From the NCBI GenBank assembly GCA_900551975.1, contig URYA01000004.1, positions 1-30,020 of the forward strand: a stretch of 30,020 nucleotides of DNA, written 5' to 3'. The stretch is from an uncultured Collinsella sp. (GTDB taxonomy: Bacteria; Actinomycetota; Coriobacteriia; Coriobacteriales; Coriobacteriaceae). Shown one piece after another: positions 7,754 through 15,090 of the stretch. The notes below the pieces were generated by a model that saw nothing but the letters and a program-made list of their open reading frames with translations, was not told where the DNA came from and did not search any database. Positions within the stretch are counted from its first letter, which is position 1; each line of letters opens with the position of its first letter. The position numbers and the translations under genes were made by a program.

Positions 7754-9478
7754 CTACGAGCGCAGTGTAATTTTATCGCGCAACGATTTGAGATCTTCGG
7801 TGACGGTGCGGTCTTCCTGGATCATCTTCTGGACCTTTTTGTAGCTCGTGCTGACGGTCGAGTGGTTGCGGTTGCCAAATTCGGCGCCCACCGCCGTGGT
7901 CGTCATCTCGCACATCTCGATGGCCAGGTAGATGGCGATATGGCGTGCTTTCGCGATATTGGCGTTACGACGCGGGCCGATGAGCTCCTCGTGCGTCACG
8001 CCGTACTGCTCTTCGATGACGGACTGGACCGTCTGAACGTTGATCTTTTTGGCCGATGTGTCGAAGTACTGGCTGGCGATGGCGTCGATATCGTCAAAGG
8101 TGAGCTCCCCGCCCTCGCGCTCGCGGTCGCCCGCCTCGCCGGCGCAGCGCTCGCAAAAGCTCTCGAGTTCGCGGATGTTGGTGCCCGAGACCTCGGCCAT
8201 GTGTCTAAAGTGCTCGTCGGTCAGGTGTCCGCCGTCGCCCCCATAGGCCGCCAGCAGCGAGTCGTCGCCTGCCTCGGGAGCGGCGACGATGGTGTTCTCG
8301 TAATAGCGCTGCAAGATCTTGTATTTCATCTCGTAGCTGGGCTCTGCGACCAGGCAGAGCATGCCGGCGTTGAAGCGGCTGGTCAGACGCTCGTCCATGC
8401 TCAGGTCCTTGGGGGCGCGGTCTGCCGCGATGACGACCTTCTTGTTGTTGCGGATGAACTCGTCCATGAGCTGGAAAAAGTAGTCCACGCTCGCGCGCTT
8501 GCCGATGATGTTTTGAATGTCATCGATGATGAGCACGTCCACGCCGTGATACGCCTGCATGATGGGGGCGTTGCTCTTCTTTTGACGGTCGAACTCGGTC
8601 ATCAGGTCGTCCAGATATGCCTGGGAGTTGGCATATTTGACCTTGATCTCGGGCGACTTCTCGGCGAGCTCGTTTTTGATGGCAAGCAGCAGGTGCGTCT
8701 TGCCCAGGCCCGATTTGCCGTAGATGAACAGTGATGTGCACGTGCCACGCTCGTCCGCGAGGGCGGCAAACTTGAGTGCCGAGCGATAGGCATGGCTGTT
8801 CTCGGGGCCGTAGACAAAGTTCTCAAAGGTAAATTTTGAGTTCGCGGCGAGCGGGGCTCCATCCGTATTCTGCTCGTCCGGCACAGTCGGCGCTGGTATG
8901 GGCGAAGCGGGGGTCGCAGCTTGCGTGGATTTAGTCGCCGCTCCGCCCTTCATCTGGTTCATCATGCGACGAAAATCGTCGGCCGAGAGCGTGTTCTTGA
9001 TTGCAATGCCCGAATCCGCGCCCGCCGTTGCGTCGTGAGCGATGGGCATGTGCGTGACGGGTGCGCTCGTTGACGTCGCCGCAGCGGTTGGCAACGGCGC
9101 CATGGTTTCACGGGAAACATCGCTGTGCTGGTGCTCGATTGTCAGCACGTCGCCTGCGGAGGCCGGCACCGCCGGGGAAGCAGCGGGAGCCGTGGCGGGC
9201 GCCGTCGTGGCAGCGGATTCCGCTGCGGCGCCTTGCGGTGCCACGATGTCGAGAGCAATCGGTGCAAAGGCGATTTCTTCCAGATAGGCCTCAATAGTCG
9301 GCTGATGCTTTTTGAGCTGCGCGATGGCAAAGCGCGAGGGGGCCTCGATCGTGAGCGTATCTTCGGTCAGGCTTATGGCGCGCGATTGCCCCAGCATGTT
9401 GATGAGGCGTGCATCTTGGCCGTCGCGCTGGCAAAAGGCGATGGCATCCCCCAGGATGATGCTTGCTTCCTCGTCCAC
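7754..9478 (-). CDS. dnaA: Chromosomal replication initiator DnaA
   Basis: 574-residue AAA+ initiator that binds DnaA boxes and melts oriC. Domain I spans about residues 1-80. Domain II is a long Ala/Pro/Thr-rich linker, about 81-213. Domain III starts near FTFENFVYG (216-224), with Walker A GKSGLGKT (254-261) and Walker B LIIDD (316-320). Domain IV carries the DNA-binding helix-turn-helix. Its signature, normally GGRDHTTV, reads GNRNHSTV (535-542): the aspartate and first threonine that contact bases in E. coli DnaA are Asn538 and Ser540. GTG 9478 is preceded by GGGAGAG. The upstream ATPase gene ends 15 bases away, so dnaA is probably the second gene of that transcript. A near-perfect parS sequence lies in the linker-coding part (9104-9119). 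Confidence 0.97.
   Translation of the reverse strand: MDEEASIILGDAIAFCQRDGQDARLINMLGQSRAISLTEDTLTIEAPSRFAIAQLKKHQPTIEAYLEEIAFAPIALDIVAPQGAAAESAATTAPATAPAASPAVPASAGDVLTIEHQHSDVSRETMAPLPTAAATSTSAPVTHMPIAHDATAGADSGIAIKNTLSADDFRRMMNQMKGGAATKSTQAATPASPIPAPTVPDEQNTDGAPLAANSKFTFENFVYGPENSHAYRSALKFAALADERGTCTSLFIYGKSGLGKTHLLLAIKNELAEKSPEIKVKYANSQAYLDDLMTEFDRQKKSNAPIMQAYHGVDVLIIDDIQNIIGKRASVDYFFQLMDEFIRNNKKVVIAADRAPKDLSMDERLTSRFNAGMLCLVAEPSYEMKYKILQRYYENTIVAAPEAGDDSLLAAYGGDGGHLTDEHFRHMAEVSGTNIRELESFCERCAGEAGDREREGGELTFDDIDAIASQYFDTSAKKINVQTVQSVIEEQYGVTHEELIGPRRNANIAKARHIAIYLAIEMCEMTTTAVGAEFGNRNHSTVSTSYKKVQKMIQEDRTVTEDLKSLRDKITLRS
9104..9119. other. Degenerate parS-like site inside dnaA
   Basis: GGTTTCACGGGAAACA matches the perfect parS sequence of this window at 14 of 16 bases, and its 14-bp core differs at one base. 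It lies in the poorly conserved linker-coding part of dnaA (residues about 119-126), where coding constraint is low. Binding by ParB is inference. Confidence 0.4.
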
Positions 9479-9493
9479 TGTCTCTCCCGTTCT

Positions 9494-10918
9494 TTAGCTC
9501 TGAGCTCGCACGCGAGCGGCGCCGAGTTCGGTCAGATGGTATTTCTGGCCATGCTTGATGACCAAGCCGGCCTGCGCCAAGTCATTGAGCGTGCGTGACC
9601 AAGTGGGGGCCGAGTTTCCAAACGTCCTCGCCAGATCGGTTGCACCGCACGCTTGATTTTGCGCCAAATAGCCCAGCGCGGCGTTGCCGCGATCGCTTAC
9701 GAACACGTCCGGTTGTGGCTGCGCATACTGATTTACTGCATTAGGATACATCATTTGAGCTGCTGGTTGTTGAGAACTCTGCATCGGCGGCATTTGCTGT
9801 TGAAAACTTTGAGGCCACTGTTGGTAAGGCTGCAGAGGCATCTGTTGGGCCCAGGGGTTGTACTGCTGCTGCAGCATCTGCTGGTACGGCTGCTGATATC
9901 CCTGCTGGTACTGCTGCGGGAACTGCTGGCCATACCCCAGTGGCGGCATCTGCTGATATGGATATCCCCGTTGGTACGGCTGATAGCCCATTTGCTGGCC
10001 ACCCGGTGTCCCCGTCGCCTGCTGCTTTGCTGCTGCATCCTGATCTGCCAGCGGCATGGCCTCTGGCATGTTTGGCGTCATCGACATAGATGCCGCCTGG
10101 GGCTCTTGTGTGGGAAGCATTCCGGGCTGCTGCATCTGCCCCACGGGGGGCTGCATCTGCTGCGTTGCCATGGGCTGCTGCGCAAAAGCTCCCGGCAGGG
10201 GATATGTGGGGTGCTCCGTCTCGGGCCGCACGGCAGCACCGCGTCCGCCGGCACGCTCGATTTCCTGCACGCGTTTAGGGTTCAGGCTTACCGTAACCAC
10301 GGTGCCGTTGCCCATGTTGTCCTCGATGGATACGGCACCGCCGGCGTTTTCCAAATACTCCTGCACCATGGGAAACCCTGCTCCGGTTCCACGGATATAG
10401 CGCTTCATCTTGCTGTTTGCGCTGGTAACGCCAAAGTCGAAAGCGCGTTCCTTGTCGTCGATGCCGGGTCCTTGGTCAGCAAAGCGGATGGTGTCTCCGC
10501 CGTCCAGAATCGAGATGATGGGCTCTGCAAAGTGTGCGTGGATAAAGTTTTCGACAATCTCGCGGATGACCATGAGCGAGATATGGCCACCTTGTTCTTT
10601 CATGCACTGGTAGACGGTGTTGGTCGTCTCTTCCAAATACGTGCGGACATCTTGCGGATCAATGACGATCACACGCGGTGTCGACAGCATGTCGTCATAG
10701 ACGGCGATGCGCGCGGCGTACATGGCTTTTGGCGCCTGTGTTGTCGTCTGTTCACCTTCGTCACGCTCTTCGCGCACGCCGGTGATGTGCTCGTTGTCGG
10801 GTGCCGGGTCTCCGGAATCGACCATGGTGTAAAAGTCGTCAGACATGCCGCTCGCAATCTTCCAAAAGGTTTCGAACAAATAGTAGCTCACCGTGCAATG
10901 TTTCTCATCTTTCGACAA
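9494..10918 (-). CDS. Uncharacterised GHKL ATPase - Q/P/M-rich linker - winged-helix protein, upstream of dnaA
   Basis: 474-residue protein that I cannot name. Residues about 95-210 form a histidine-kinase-like ATPase fold (HATPase_c): N-box REIVENFIHAHF with Asn124, G1 box DQGPGI (148-153) and G2 box RGTGAGF (176-182). No phosphoacceptor histidine domain is present, so it resembles anti-sigma-factor or GHKL regulatory ATPases more than a sensor kinase. Residues about 231-390 are low complexity, rich in Gln, Pro, Met and Tyr. The last 60 residues look like a winged-helix DNA-binding domain (LGYLAQNQACGATDLARTF, then a probable recognition helix APTWSRTLNDLAQAGLV). It is the first gene left of the origin gap and 15 bases from dnaA. 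The start is uncertain: TTG 10918 gives the full frame, GTG 10891 or ATG 10846 are alternatives, and none has a clear ribosome site. Confidence 0.8.
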   Translation of the reverse strand: MSKDEKHCTVSYYLFETFWKIASGMSDDFYTMVDSGDPAPDNEHITGVREERDEGEQTTTQAPKAMYAARIAVYDDMLSTPRVIVIDPQDVRTYLEETTNTVYQCMKEQGGHISLMVIREIVENFIHAHFAEPIISILDGGDTIRFADQGPGIDDKERAFDFGVTSANSKMKRYIRGTGAGFPMVQEYLENAGGAVSIEDNMGNGTVVTVSLNPKRVQEIERAGGRGAAVRPETEHPTYPLPGAFAQQPMATQQMQPPVGQMQQPGMLPTQEPQAASMSMTPNMPEAMPLADQDAAAKQQATGTPGGQQMGYQPYQRGYPYQQMPPLGYGQQFPQQYQQGYQQPYQQMLQQQYNPWAQQMPLQPYQQWPQSFQQQMPPMQSSQQPAAQMMYPNAVNQYAQPQPDVFVSDRGNAALGYLAQNQACGATDLARTFGNSAPTWSRTLNDLAQAGLVIKHGQKYHLTELGAARVRAQS

Positions 10919-11191
10919 ACTTTCAAAACCTGTTGAAAACTTTGGAAAACGGACGAAAAGTTCTCAACATTGCCAACATGACCTGTTGAAAACTCGATGA
11001 AATATCGTGAAAAGTTGTCACGCACCGCTAAATCGAGCTTGGCTTATGGGGGAACCGTGTGAACTGCGCAACCTTTTACCTTTGATTTCTTGACATTTGA
11101 ACATTGATTTCCCTACAATCTTCAAGCTCACGTGTCTATATCTGCGTCCGCGTCCCCGCGGACACTCGAAATGCAGCAGGAGGAACTTAAG
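10919..11191. other. oriC: Probable replication origin (oriC)
   Basis: This gap lies at the divergence of the two gene arms, between the dnaA operon and rpmH, the usual oriC location. It contains two exact copies of ACCTGTTGAAAACT (10928-10941 and 10981-10994), which hold TGTTGAAAA (TTTTCAACA on the minus strand). TTCTCAACA at 10961-10969 and the related TTTGGAAAA and GTGAAAA also occur. They resemble the flanked DnaA box CCTGTGGATAAC with changes at two positions. A strikingly AT-rich unwinding element is not obvious. The right end holds the rpmH promoter. Origin function is inference from position and motif. Confidence 0.75.
11090..11119 (+). promoter_or_regulatory. rpmH operon promoter
   Basis: A perfect -35 TTGACA (11090-11095), an 18-base spacer and -10 TACAAT (11114-11119) lie 73 bases before the rpmH start. 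This is the best sigma-70-type promoter in the window and fits a ribosomal-protein operon. Confidence 0.85.
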
Positions 11192-11326
11192 ATGAAGCGT
11201 ACGTATCAGCCTAATAAGCGTAAGCGTGCCAAGACCCATGGCTTCCGTGCCCGTATGGCCACTAAGGGTGGTCGTGCCGTGCTCGCCCGTCGTCGTGCCA
11301 AGGGCCGCAAGCGTCTCACTGTCTAG
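11192..11326 (+). CDS. rpmH: 50S ribosomal protein L34
   Basis: 44 residues, starting MKRTYQPNKRKRAKTHGF, with the invariant basic L34 sequence ending GRKRLTV. The frame is open further upstream, but ATG 11192 is preceded by a strong AGGAGGA (11178-11184) and starts exactly where the family does. It is the first gene of the right arm, read from the strong promoter at 11090-11119, and rnpA follows after 20 bases. Confidence 0.98.
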   Translation: MKRTYQPNKRKRAKTHGFRARMATKGGRAVLARRRAKGRKRLTV

Positions 11327-11346
11327 CAGCGATACACACATCTCGC

Positions 11347-11685
11347 ATGAAGACTATTAAGTCTCGGCAAGATTTCGAGCATGTGTTCAGTCAGGGGCGT
11401 CGTTTCAATCACCCTCTGATTCGAATGACCATATGTGAATCGGTTGGCGAAGGCGACTCCGGAAGGGTCGCCTTCGTTGGTGCTAAGCGACTCGGTTGTG
11501 CCGTCGTGCGCAACCGATCTAAGCGTGTGATGCGCGAGGCCGCCCGCAGCTGCGGATTTCCCGTTGCGGGTTATGACATCATCTTGTTTGCAACTCCCAA
11601 GACGAGGGTTTCCTCGCCGCAGGAGATGGACAAGGCGTTGCGTTCGCTTATGAAGCGCGCCGGCGTTGCCGGGGAGGAGCGATGA
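11347..11685 (+). CDS. rnpA: Ribonuclease P protein component
   Basis: 112-residue basic protein that binds RnpB RNA to mature tRNA 5' ends. The signature VVRNRSKRVMREAAR, the RNR motif of the RNA-binding cleft, is present, and the length is typical. The ribosome site before ATG 11347 is poor, suggesting coupling to rpmH. Its stop overlaps the start of yidD by four bases (ATGA). Confidence 0.97.
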   Translation: MKTIKSRQDFEHVFSQGRRFNHPLIRMTICESVGEGDSGRVAFVGAKRLGCAVVRNRSKRVMREAARSCGFPVAGYDIILFATPKTRVSSPQEMDKALRSLMKRAGVAGEER

Positions 11686-11906
11686 GCAATCACGTTTTGC
11701 GACGTGTTGCCATCGCTCCTATTCGCATATATCAACAGGTTATTTCGCCCTTATTGCCTGACGCCTGCATTTATTACCCAACGTGCTCGCAATACGCCAT
11801 CCAGGCGATTGAGAAGCACGGTGTTTTGAGAGGCTGCTGGCTTGCCGTGAGGCGCATCGCTCGCTGCAATCCCCTGCACGTCGGCGGTTATGACCCTGTG
11901 CCCTAG
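11682..11906 (+). CDS. yidD: Membrane protein insertion efficiency factor YidD
   Basis: 74 residues with the family hallmarks YQQVISPLLPDACIYYPTCSQYA and an ending with HVGGYDPVP; the conserved cysteines are present. YidD is a small membrane-associated protein that aids YidC-dependent insertion. The start overlaps the rnpA stop, with GAGGAG just upstream, and yidC follows after 29 bases, the classic rnpA-yidD-yidC order. Confidence 0.96.
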   Translation: MSNHVLRRVAIAPIRIYQQVISPLLPDACIYYPTCSQYAIQAIEKHGVLRGCWLAVRRIARCNPLHVGGYDPVP

Positions 11907-11935
11907 CGGGCACTCGCTATCGGAGGAAAACTTAC

Positions 11936-12706
11936 ATGTGGGATTGGATCGTTAACATCCTTTTCGAGCTGCTCAAGCTCATCCAGACCTTTGCGGTCGA
12001 CTGGGGCCTGTCCATCATCATCCTGGTGGTCATCATCCGTCTGCTGCTGACGCCGCTCATGCTCAAGTCGACCAAGTCGACGGCTCGCATGCAGGTGCTG
12101 CAGCCCAAGATGCTCGAGATCCAGGAGCGCTATGCCGACGATCCCCAGCGTCAGGCCGAGGAGATGCAGAAGTTCTACAGCGAGAACAAGTTCAACCCCA
12201 TGGCTGGCTGTCTGCCGCTGCTGATTCAGATGCCTATCCTGTTCGCCCTGTTTACATTGCTGCGCAACCTGCCGCAGTACTTTAACGACGGCACGTTCTC
12301 GTTCTTCAACATCCTGCCCGACCTGACCACCACGCCGAGCGCTTCCTTTGCCGATGGCTTTATGGTTGCACTGCCTGCGCTGGTTTGCCTGATCCTGTTT
12401 GCCGTCCTGACCCTGATTCCGCAGCTCTATATGTCGCGCAACCAGACCGGCCAGCAGGCTCAGAGCATGCGTATGATGGCCGTTGTCATGACGGTCATGA
12501 TGCTTTGGATGGGCTGGAGCTTTCCCGTTGGTGTTCTGCTGTACTACGACGTCTCGTCTGCTTGGCAGGTTATCCAGCAGATTTTTGTGACGCAGAAGGT
12601 CATCGACAAGGCGAAGGCCGATGAGGAGGAGCGTCTTAAGAACGCGCCGCTGCAGGTTGAGGTCACTCGTCGAGAGAAGAAGCCGCGCCCGCACAAGAAG
12701 AAGTAG
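11936..12706 (+). CDS. yidC: Membrane protein insertase YidC/OxaA
   Basis: 256 residues, a short Gram-positive-type insertase. The first core helix ends with the conserved arginine (LVVIIRLLLTPL, Arg35) that forms the hydrophilic groove. A charged cytoplasmic hairpin (KMLEIQERYADDPQRQAEEM) follows, then NPMAGCLPLLIQMPILFALF and further membrane segments around 141-163 and 178-205. The tail is strongly basic (KKPRPHKKK), as in YidC forms that contact the ribosome. No lipobox cysteine is seen at the N-terminus, unlike Bacillus SpoIIIJ. GGAGGA precedes ATG 11936. Confidence 0.95.
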   Translation: MWDWIVNILFELLKLIQTFAVDWGLSIIILVVIIRLLLTPLMLKSTKSTARMQVLQPKMLEIQERYADDPQRQAEEMQKFYSENKFNPMAGCLPLLIQMPILFALFTLLRNLPQYFNDGTFSFFNILPDLTTTPSASFADGFMVALPALVCLILFAVLTLIPQLYMSRNQTGQQAQSMRMMAVVMTVMMLWMGWSFPVGVLLYYDVSSAWQVIQQIFVTQKVIDKAKADEEERLKNAPLQVEVTRREKKPRPHKKK

Positions 12707-12724
12707 TCGGGATATCAATCTTAT

Positions 12725-12737
12725 TTAGGTACCTAAC
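12725..12737. repeat. Recurrent palindrome TTAGGTACCTAA, copy 1
   Basis: A 12-bp perfect palindrome plus one base (TTAGGTACCTAAC) in the yidC-khpB gap, 15 bases before the khpB start. The same 13 bases occur at 16229-16241, again at a gene end. Function unknown. Confidence 0.6.
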
Positions 12738-12751
12738 TTTTGGAGTACGTT

Positions 12752-13321
12752 ATGTCTGAAGAGATCATCGAGGATATGCTTGAGGAGGTTGCCCCGCAGG
12801 TCGCGGGCGATTATCCCGAGATTGCACAGCGCTACAAGGCTGGTGAAGAGCTGACCGATGAGGAGCTCGACACCATTGCCGATGTTGCGATTTCCATCCT
12901 GCGTTCCATCCTTTCGCACTTCGATGCCGCCAACTCTCCTATCGATGAGTATGAGGGCGACGAGGGTGAACTGATTTTGGATGTAACGGCTCCCGACCTT
13001 GCTGTTCTCATTGGCCGTCATGGTCGCACCCTTGATGCCCTTCAGGTTATGTTCTCTTTGCTGGTGAGCCGCAAGCTTGGCTTTAGGTATCCGGTTGTAG
13101 TGGACGTCGAGGGATACAAGAGCCGCCGTCAGGACAAGGTTGCCTCCATGGCTCAGTCTGCTGCCGAGCGCGCCATCCGCACTCACAAGAGTGTTTCGCT
13201 TCCGCCCATGAATGCCTACGAGCGCCGACTGGTTCACATTGCACTTCGTGGCAATGATGCGGTCGATACTCATTCTGAGGGTTCTGACCCTGATCGCCAT
13301 GTAGTGATTGTTGCTCGATAA
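12752..13321 (+). CDS. khpB: RNA-binding protein KhpB (Jag), KH and R3H domains
   Basis: 189 residues. An acidic N-terminal part (about 1-75) is followed by a KH domain with the GxxG loop in LIGRHGRTLDALQ. The C-terminal R3H domain has NAYERRLVHIAL, with the conserved Arg and His. KhpB pairs with KhpA to bind many RNAs in Gram-positive bacteria and is usually encoded after yidC, as here. ATG 12752 has TGGAG upstream; the frame opens slightly earlier at a TTG (12740) without support. A strong terminator follows 20 bases after the stop. Confidence 0.94.
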   Translation: MSEEIIEDMLEEVAPQVAGDYPEIAQRYKAGEELTDEELDTIADVAISILRSILSHFDAANSPIDEYEGDEGELILDVTAPDLAVLIGRHGRTLDALQVMFSLLVSRKLGFRYPVVVDVEGYKSRRQDKVASMAQSAAERAIRTHKSVSLPPMNAYERRLVHIALRGNDAVDTHSEGSDPDRHVVIVAR

Positions 13322-13340
13322 TCTACTCGAGCTTATGCTA

Positions 13341-13372
13341 AGGGGACGTGGTTTCCACGTCCCCTTTTTTTG
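13341..13372 (+). terminator. Intrinsic terminator after khpB
   Basis: An 11-bp perfect stem (13341-13351 with 13355-13365) with a TTT loop is followed by seven T. It closes the rpmH-rnpA-yidD-yidC-khpB operon. Confidence 0.92.
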
Positions 13373-13417
13373 TCAAAAGTTCTCGATACACTGATTTTTG
13401 TCAGAAAGGAGCTTTCG

Positions 13418-14155
13418 TTGTTAGTACTTACTGATCAGCAGGCTGACGAGATGTTGAGTCGTCTAACTTCCTATTGCAAAGAGTATTCCTTGAGCGTAAC
13501 TGATGTTGAGCTGAGGAAATGTATCCAGCATTTGGATTTGGTTCTTGAAACAAATAAGACAACCAATCTCACCCGTATTCTTAACGTAGAAGATGCTGTA
13601 GTACTTCATATCCTCGACTCACTTGTTTTGCTCCCCTATATCAATAAGGCTCCTGAGGGAGCTTTGCTCGATATGGGAACAGGTGCGGGCTTCCCTGGTA
13701 TTCCATTAACCATAACCACGCATCGTAAAGCTACTTATATTGACTCTGTTGGCAAGAAGGTTGATGCTGTTATTTCCTTTGTCCATGCTCTTGGATTGAA
13801 ACATGCTCATGCGGTTCATGATCGTCTTGAAGAATATGCTCGAAGCCATAAGAAGCAGTTCTCTGTTGTAACCGCCCGCGCACTGGCCCCTCTACCGATT
13901 CTTGTTGAGTATGCGGCTCCGTACCTCAAGGATGGAGGGCTATTTGTTATCACCAAGGGCAATCCTTCGGATGAGGAGCTTGCTTCTGGCATGTCAGCTG
14001 CAAAGATTTGCGGCTTCACTTTGCTTCTGAATGACGCTATCGATTTGCCTGAGGGCCTGGGCCACAGGGAGTTCATTGTTCTTAAGAAGAGTCATCCAGC
14101 ATCCGTCTCATTGCCTCGTGCAAATGGCATGGCAAAGAAGAATCCGCTTGCCTAG
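13418..14155 (+). CDS. rsmG: 16S rRNA (guanine-N7) methyltransferase RsmG
   Basis: 245 residues. RsmG (GidB) methylates N7 of G527 in 16S rRNA using S-adenosylmethionine. The SAM motif LLDMGTGAGFPGIPL is present, followed by the family's VTARALAPL. I chose TTG 13418 because AAAGGAG (13405-13411) lies seven bases upstream; the frame opens from a TTG at 13370, but that start falls in the khpB terminator. GC content is about 42-45% in sampled stretches, well below gyrB at about 62%. It precedes the parS cluster and parA as in many bacteria. Confidence 0.95.
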   Translation: MLVLTDQQADEMLSRLTSYCKEYSLSVTDVELRKCIQHLDLVLETNKTTNLTRILNVEDAVVLHILDSLVLLPYINKAPEGALLDMGTGAGFPGIPLTITTHRKATYIDSVGKKVDAVISFVHALGLKHAHAVHDRLEEYARSHKKQFSVVTARALAPLPILVEYAAPYLKDGGLFVITKGNPSDEELASGMSAAKICGFTLLLNDAIDLPEGLGHREFIVLKKSHPASVSLPRANGMAKKNPLA

Positions 14156-14156
14156 A

Positions 14157-14172
14157 TGTTTCACGTGAAACA
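14157..14172. other. parS: parS site 1
   Basis: TGTTTCACGTGAAACA, a perfect 16-bp palindrome identical to the classic bacterial parS consensus, immediately after the rsmG stop. ParB loads here and spreads, in a CTP-dependent manner, to organise the origin region for segregation. Confidence 0.96.
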
Positions 14173-14195
14173 TAATGGATACTAACAACTTGCGG

Positions 14196-14211
14196 TGTTT
14201 CACGTGAAACA
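14196..14211. other. parS: parS site 2
   Basis: Second perfect TGTTTCACGTGAAACA, starting exactly 39 bp after site 1. Confidence 0.96.
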
Positions 14212-14234
14212 TGGCGGTTGATATCGAATCGGAA

Positions 14235-14250
14235 TGTTTCACGTGAAACA
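14235..14250. other. parS: parS site 3
   Basis: Third perfect TGTTTCACGTGAAACA, starting exactly 39 bp after site 2 and 55 bp before the parA start. The array may also let ParB influence parA expression. Confidence 0.96.
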
Positions 14251-14289
14251 TCCTCCGTTTGACAGCTTTAATACACACCAGGAGGGACC

Positions 14290-15090
14290 GTGGGATTTCG
14301 CGACGTTAAGCGTTCTAAGAGCGCAAAAGACACGCGTATCATTGCAATCATCAATCAAAAAGGCGGCGTCGGTAAGTCAACGACGGCTGTAAACCTTGCA
14401 GCAGCACTGGGTGAGCAGGGTCGTAAGACGCTGATTGTCGATTTTGATCCGCAAGGAAACAGCACTAGCGGATTTGGAATTGAAAAAGAAGACCTTGATC
14501 ACTGCATCTATGATGCATTGTTGAATGATGTGCCGGCAGAATCGCTTGTTCTTGATACAAATTGCAAAAAGGTATTCGTAATTCCGGCTACAATTCAGCT
14601 TGCAGGCGCGGAAATTGAACTCGTAAGCGCAATTGCTCGTGAAACCCGTCTCAAAGATTTGCTTGAGCCGATTCAGGACGAGTTCGATTTTATTTTCATT
14701 GACTGTCCCCCTTCGCTCGGCCTGCTTACTATCAACGCCTTGACCGCAGCAGACAGCGTTTTGATTCCGATCCAATGCGAGTATTATGCACTTGAGGGCG
14801 TTACGAAGCTGCTCGAGTCAATGAAGATGGTCAAATCACGTCTGAACAAGGGCTTAGACACCTATGGCGTGCTTATGACTATGTATGACTCGCGTACTTC
14901 TCTGTCGAATCAGGTTGTTGAGGAGGTTCAATCGTACTTTGGTGACAAGGCGTTTAAAACGCTGATCCCCCGTACGGTTAAAATCTCCGAAGCTCCGTCT
15001 TTTGGAGAACCGGTAATTACCTATGCACCTCAAAATAAGGGTGCAAAAGCGTATATGAACCTTGCAAAAGAGGTGATCAAGCGTGCCTAG
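14290..15090 (+). CDS. parA: Chromosome partitioning ATPase ParA (Soj)
   Basis: 266-residue MinD/ParA-type ATPase. The deviant Walker A KGGVGKSTT has both signature lysines, followed by DFDPQGNSTSG and the Walker B-like FIDCPPSLGLLT. It binds DNA nonspecifically as an ATP dimer and moves ParB-parS complexes. GTG 14290 is preceded by AGGAGGGA. About 16 residues (MGFRDVKRSKSAKDTR) precede the Walker strand; a basic N-terminal segment in Soj/Spo0J systems often contacts ParB or DNA, though that is inference here. It overlaps parB by eight bases. Confidence 0.97.
   Translation: MGFRDVKRSKSAKDTRIIAIINQKGGVGKSTTAVNLAAALGEQGRKTLIVDFDPQGNSTSGFGIEKEDLDHCIYDALLNDVPAESLVLDTNCKKVFVIPATIQLAGAEIELVSAIARETRLKDLLEPIQDEFDFIFIDCPPSLGLLTINALTAADSVLIPIQCEYYALEGVTKLLESMKMVKSRLNKGLDTYGVLMTMYDSRTSLSNQVVEEVQSYFGDKAFKTLIPRTVKISEAPSFGEPVITYAPQNKGAKAYMNLAKEVIKRA

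Noticed and set aside
9740..10230. Repeated CTG/TGC-rich stretch that looks like short tandem repeats
   Set aside because: It encodes the Gln/Pro/Met-rich linker of the ATPase protein. The units are irregular and there are no CRISPR-like spacers.
11006..11022. Inverted repeat CGTGA...TCACG in the origin gap
   Set aside because: The arms are only five bases, which is expected by chance; not called as a separate site.
10995..11089. Search for the promoter of the ATPase-dnaA unit on the minus strand
   Set aside because: Several partial -35 hexamers exist (for example GTGACA), but none has a matching -10 at 16-18 bases.
14259..14264. TTGACA before parA as a -35 box
   Set aside because: The matching -10 position would fall on the parA ribosome-binding site, so it cannot serve parA.
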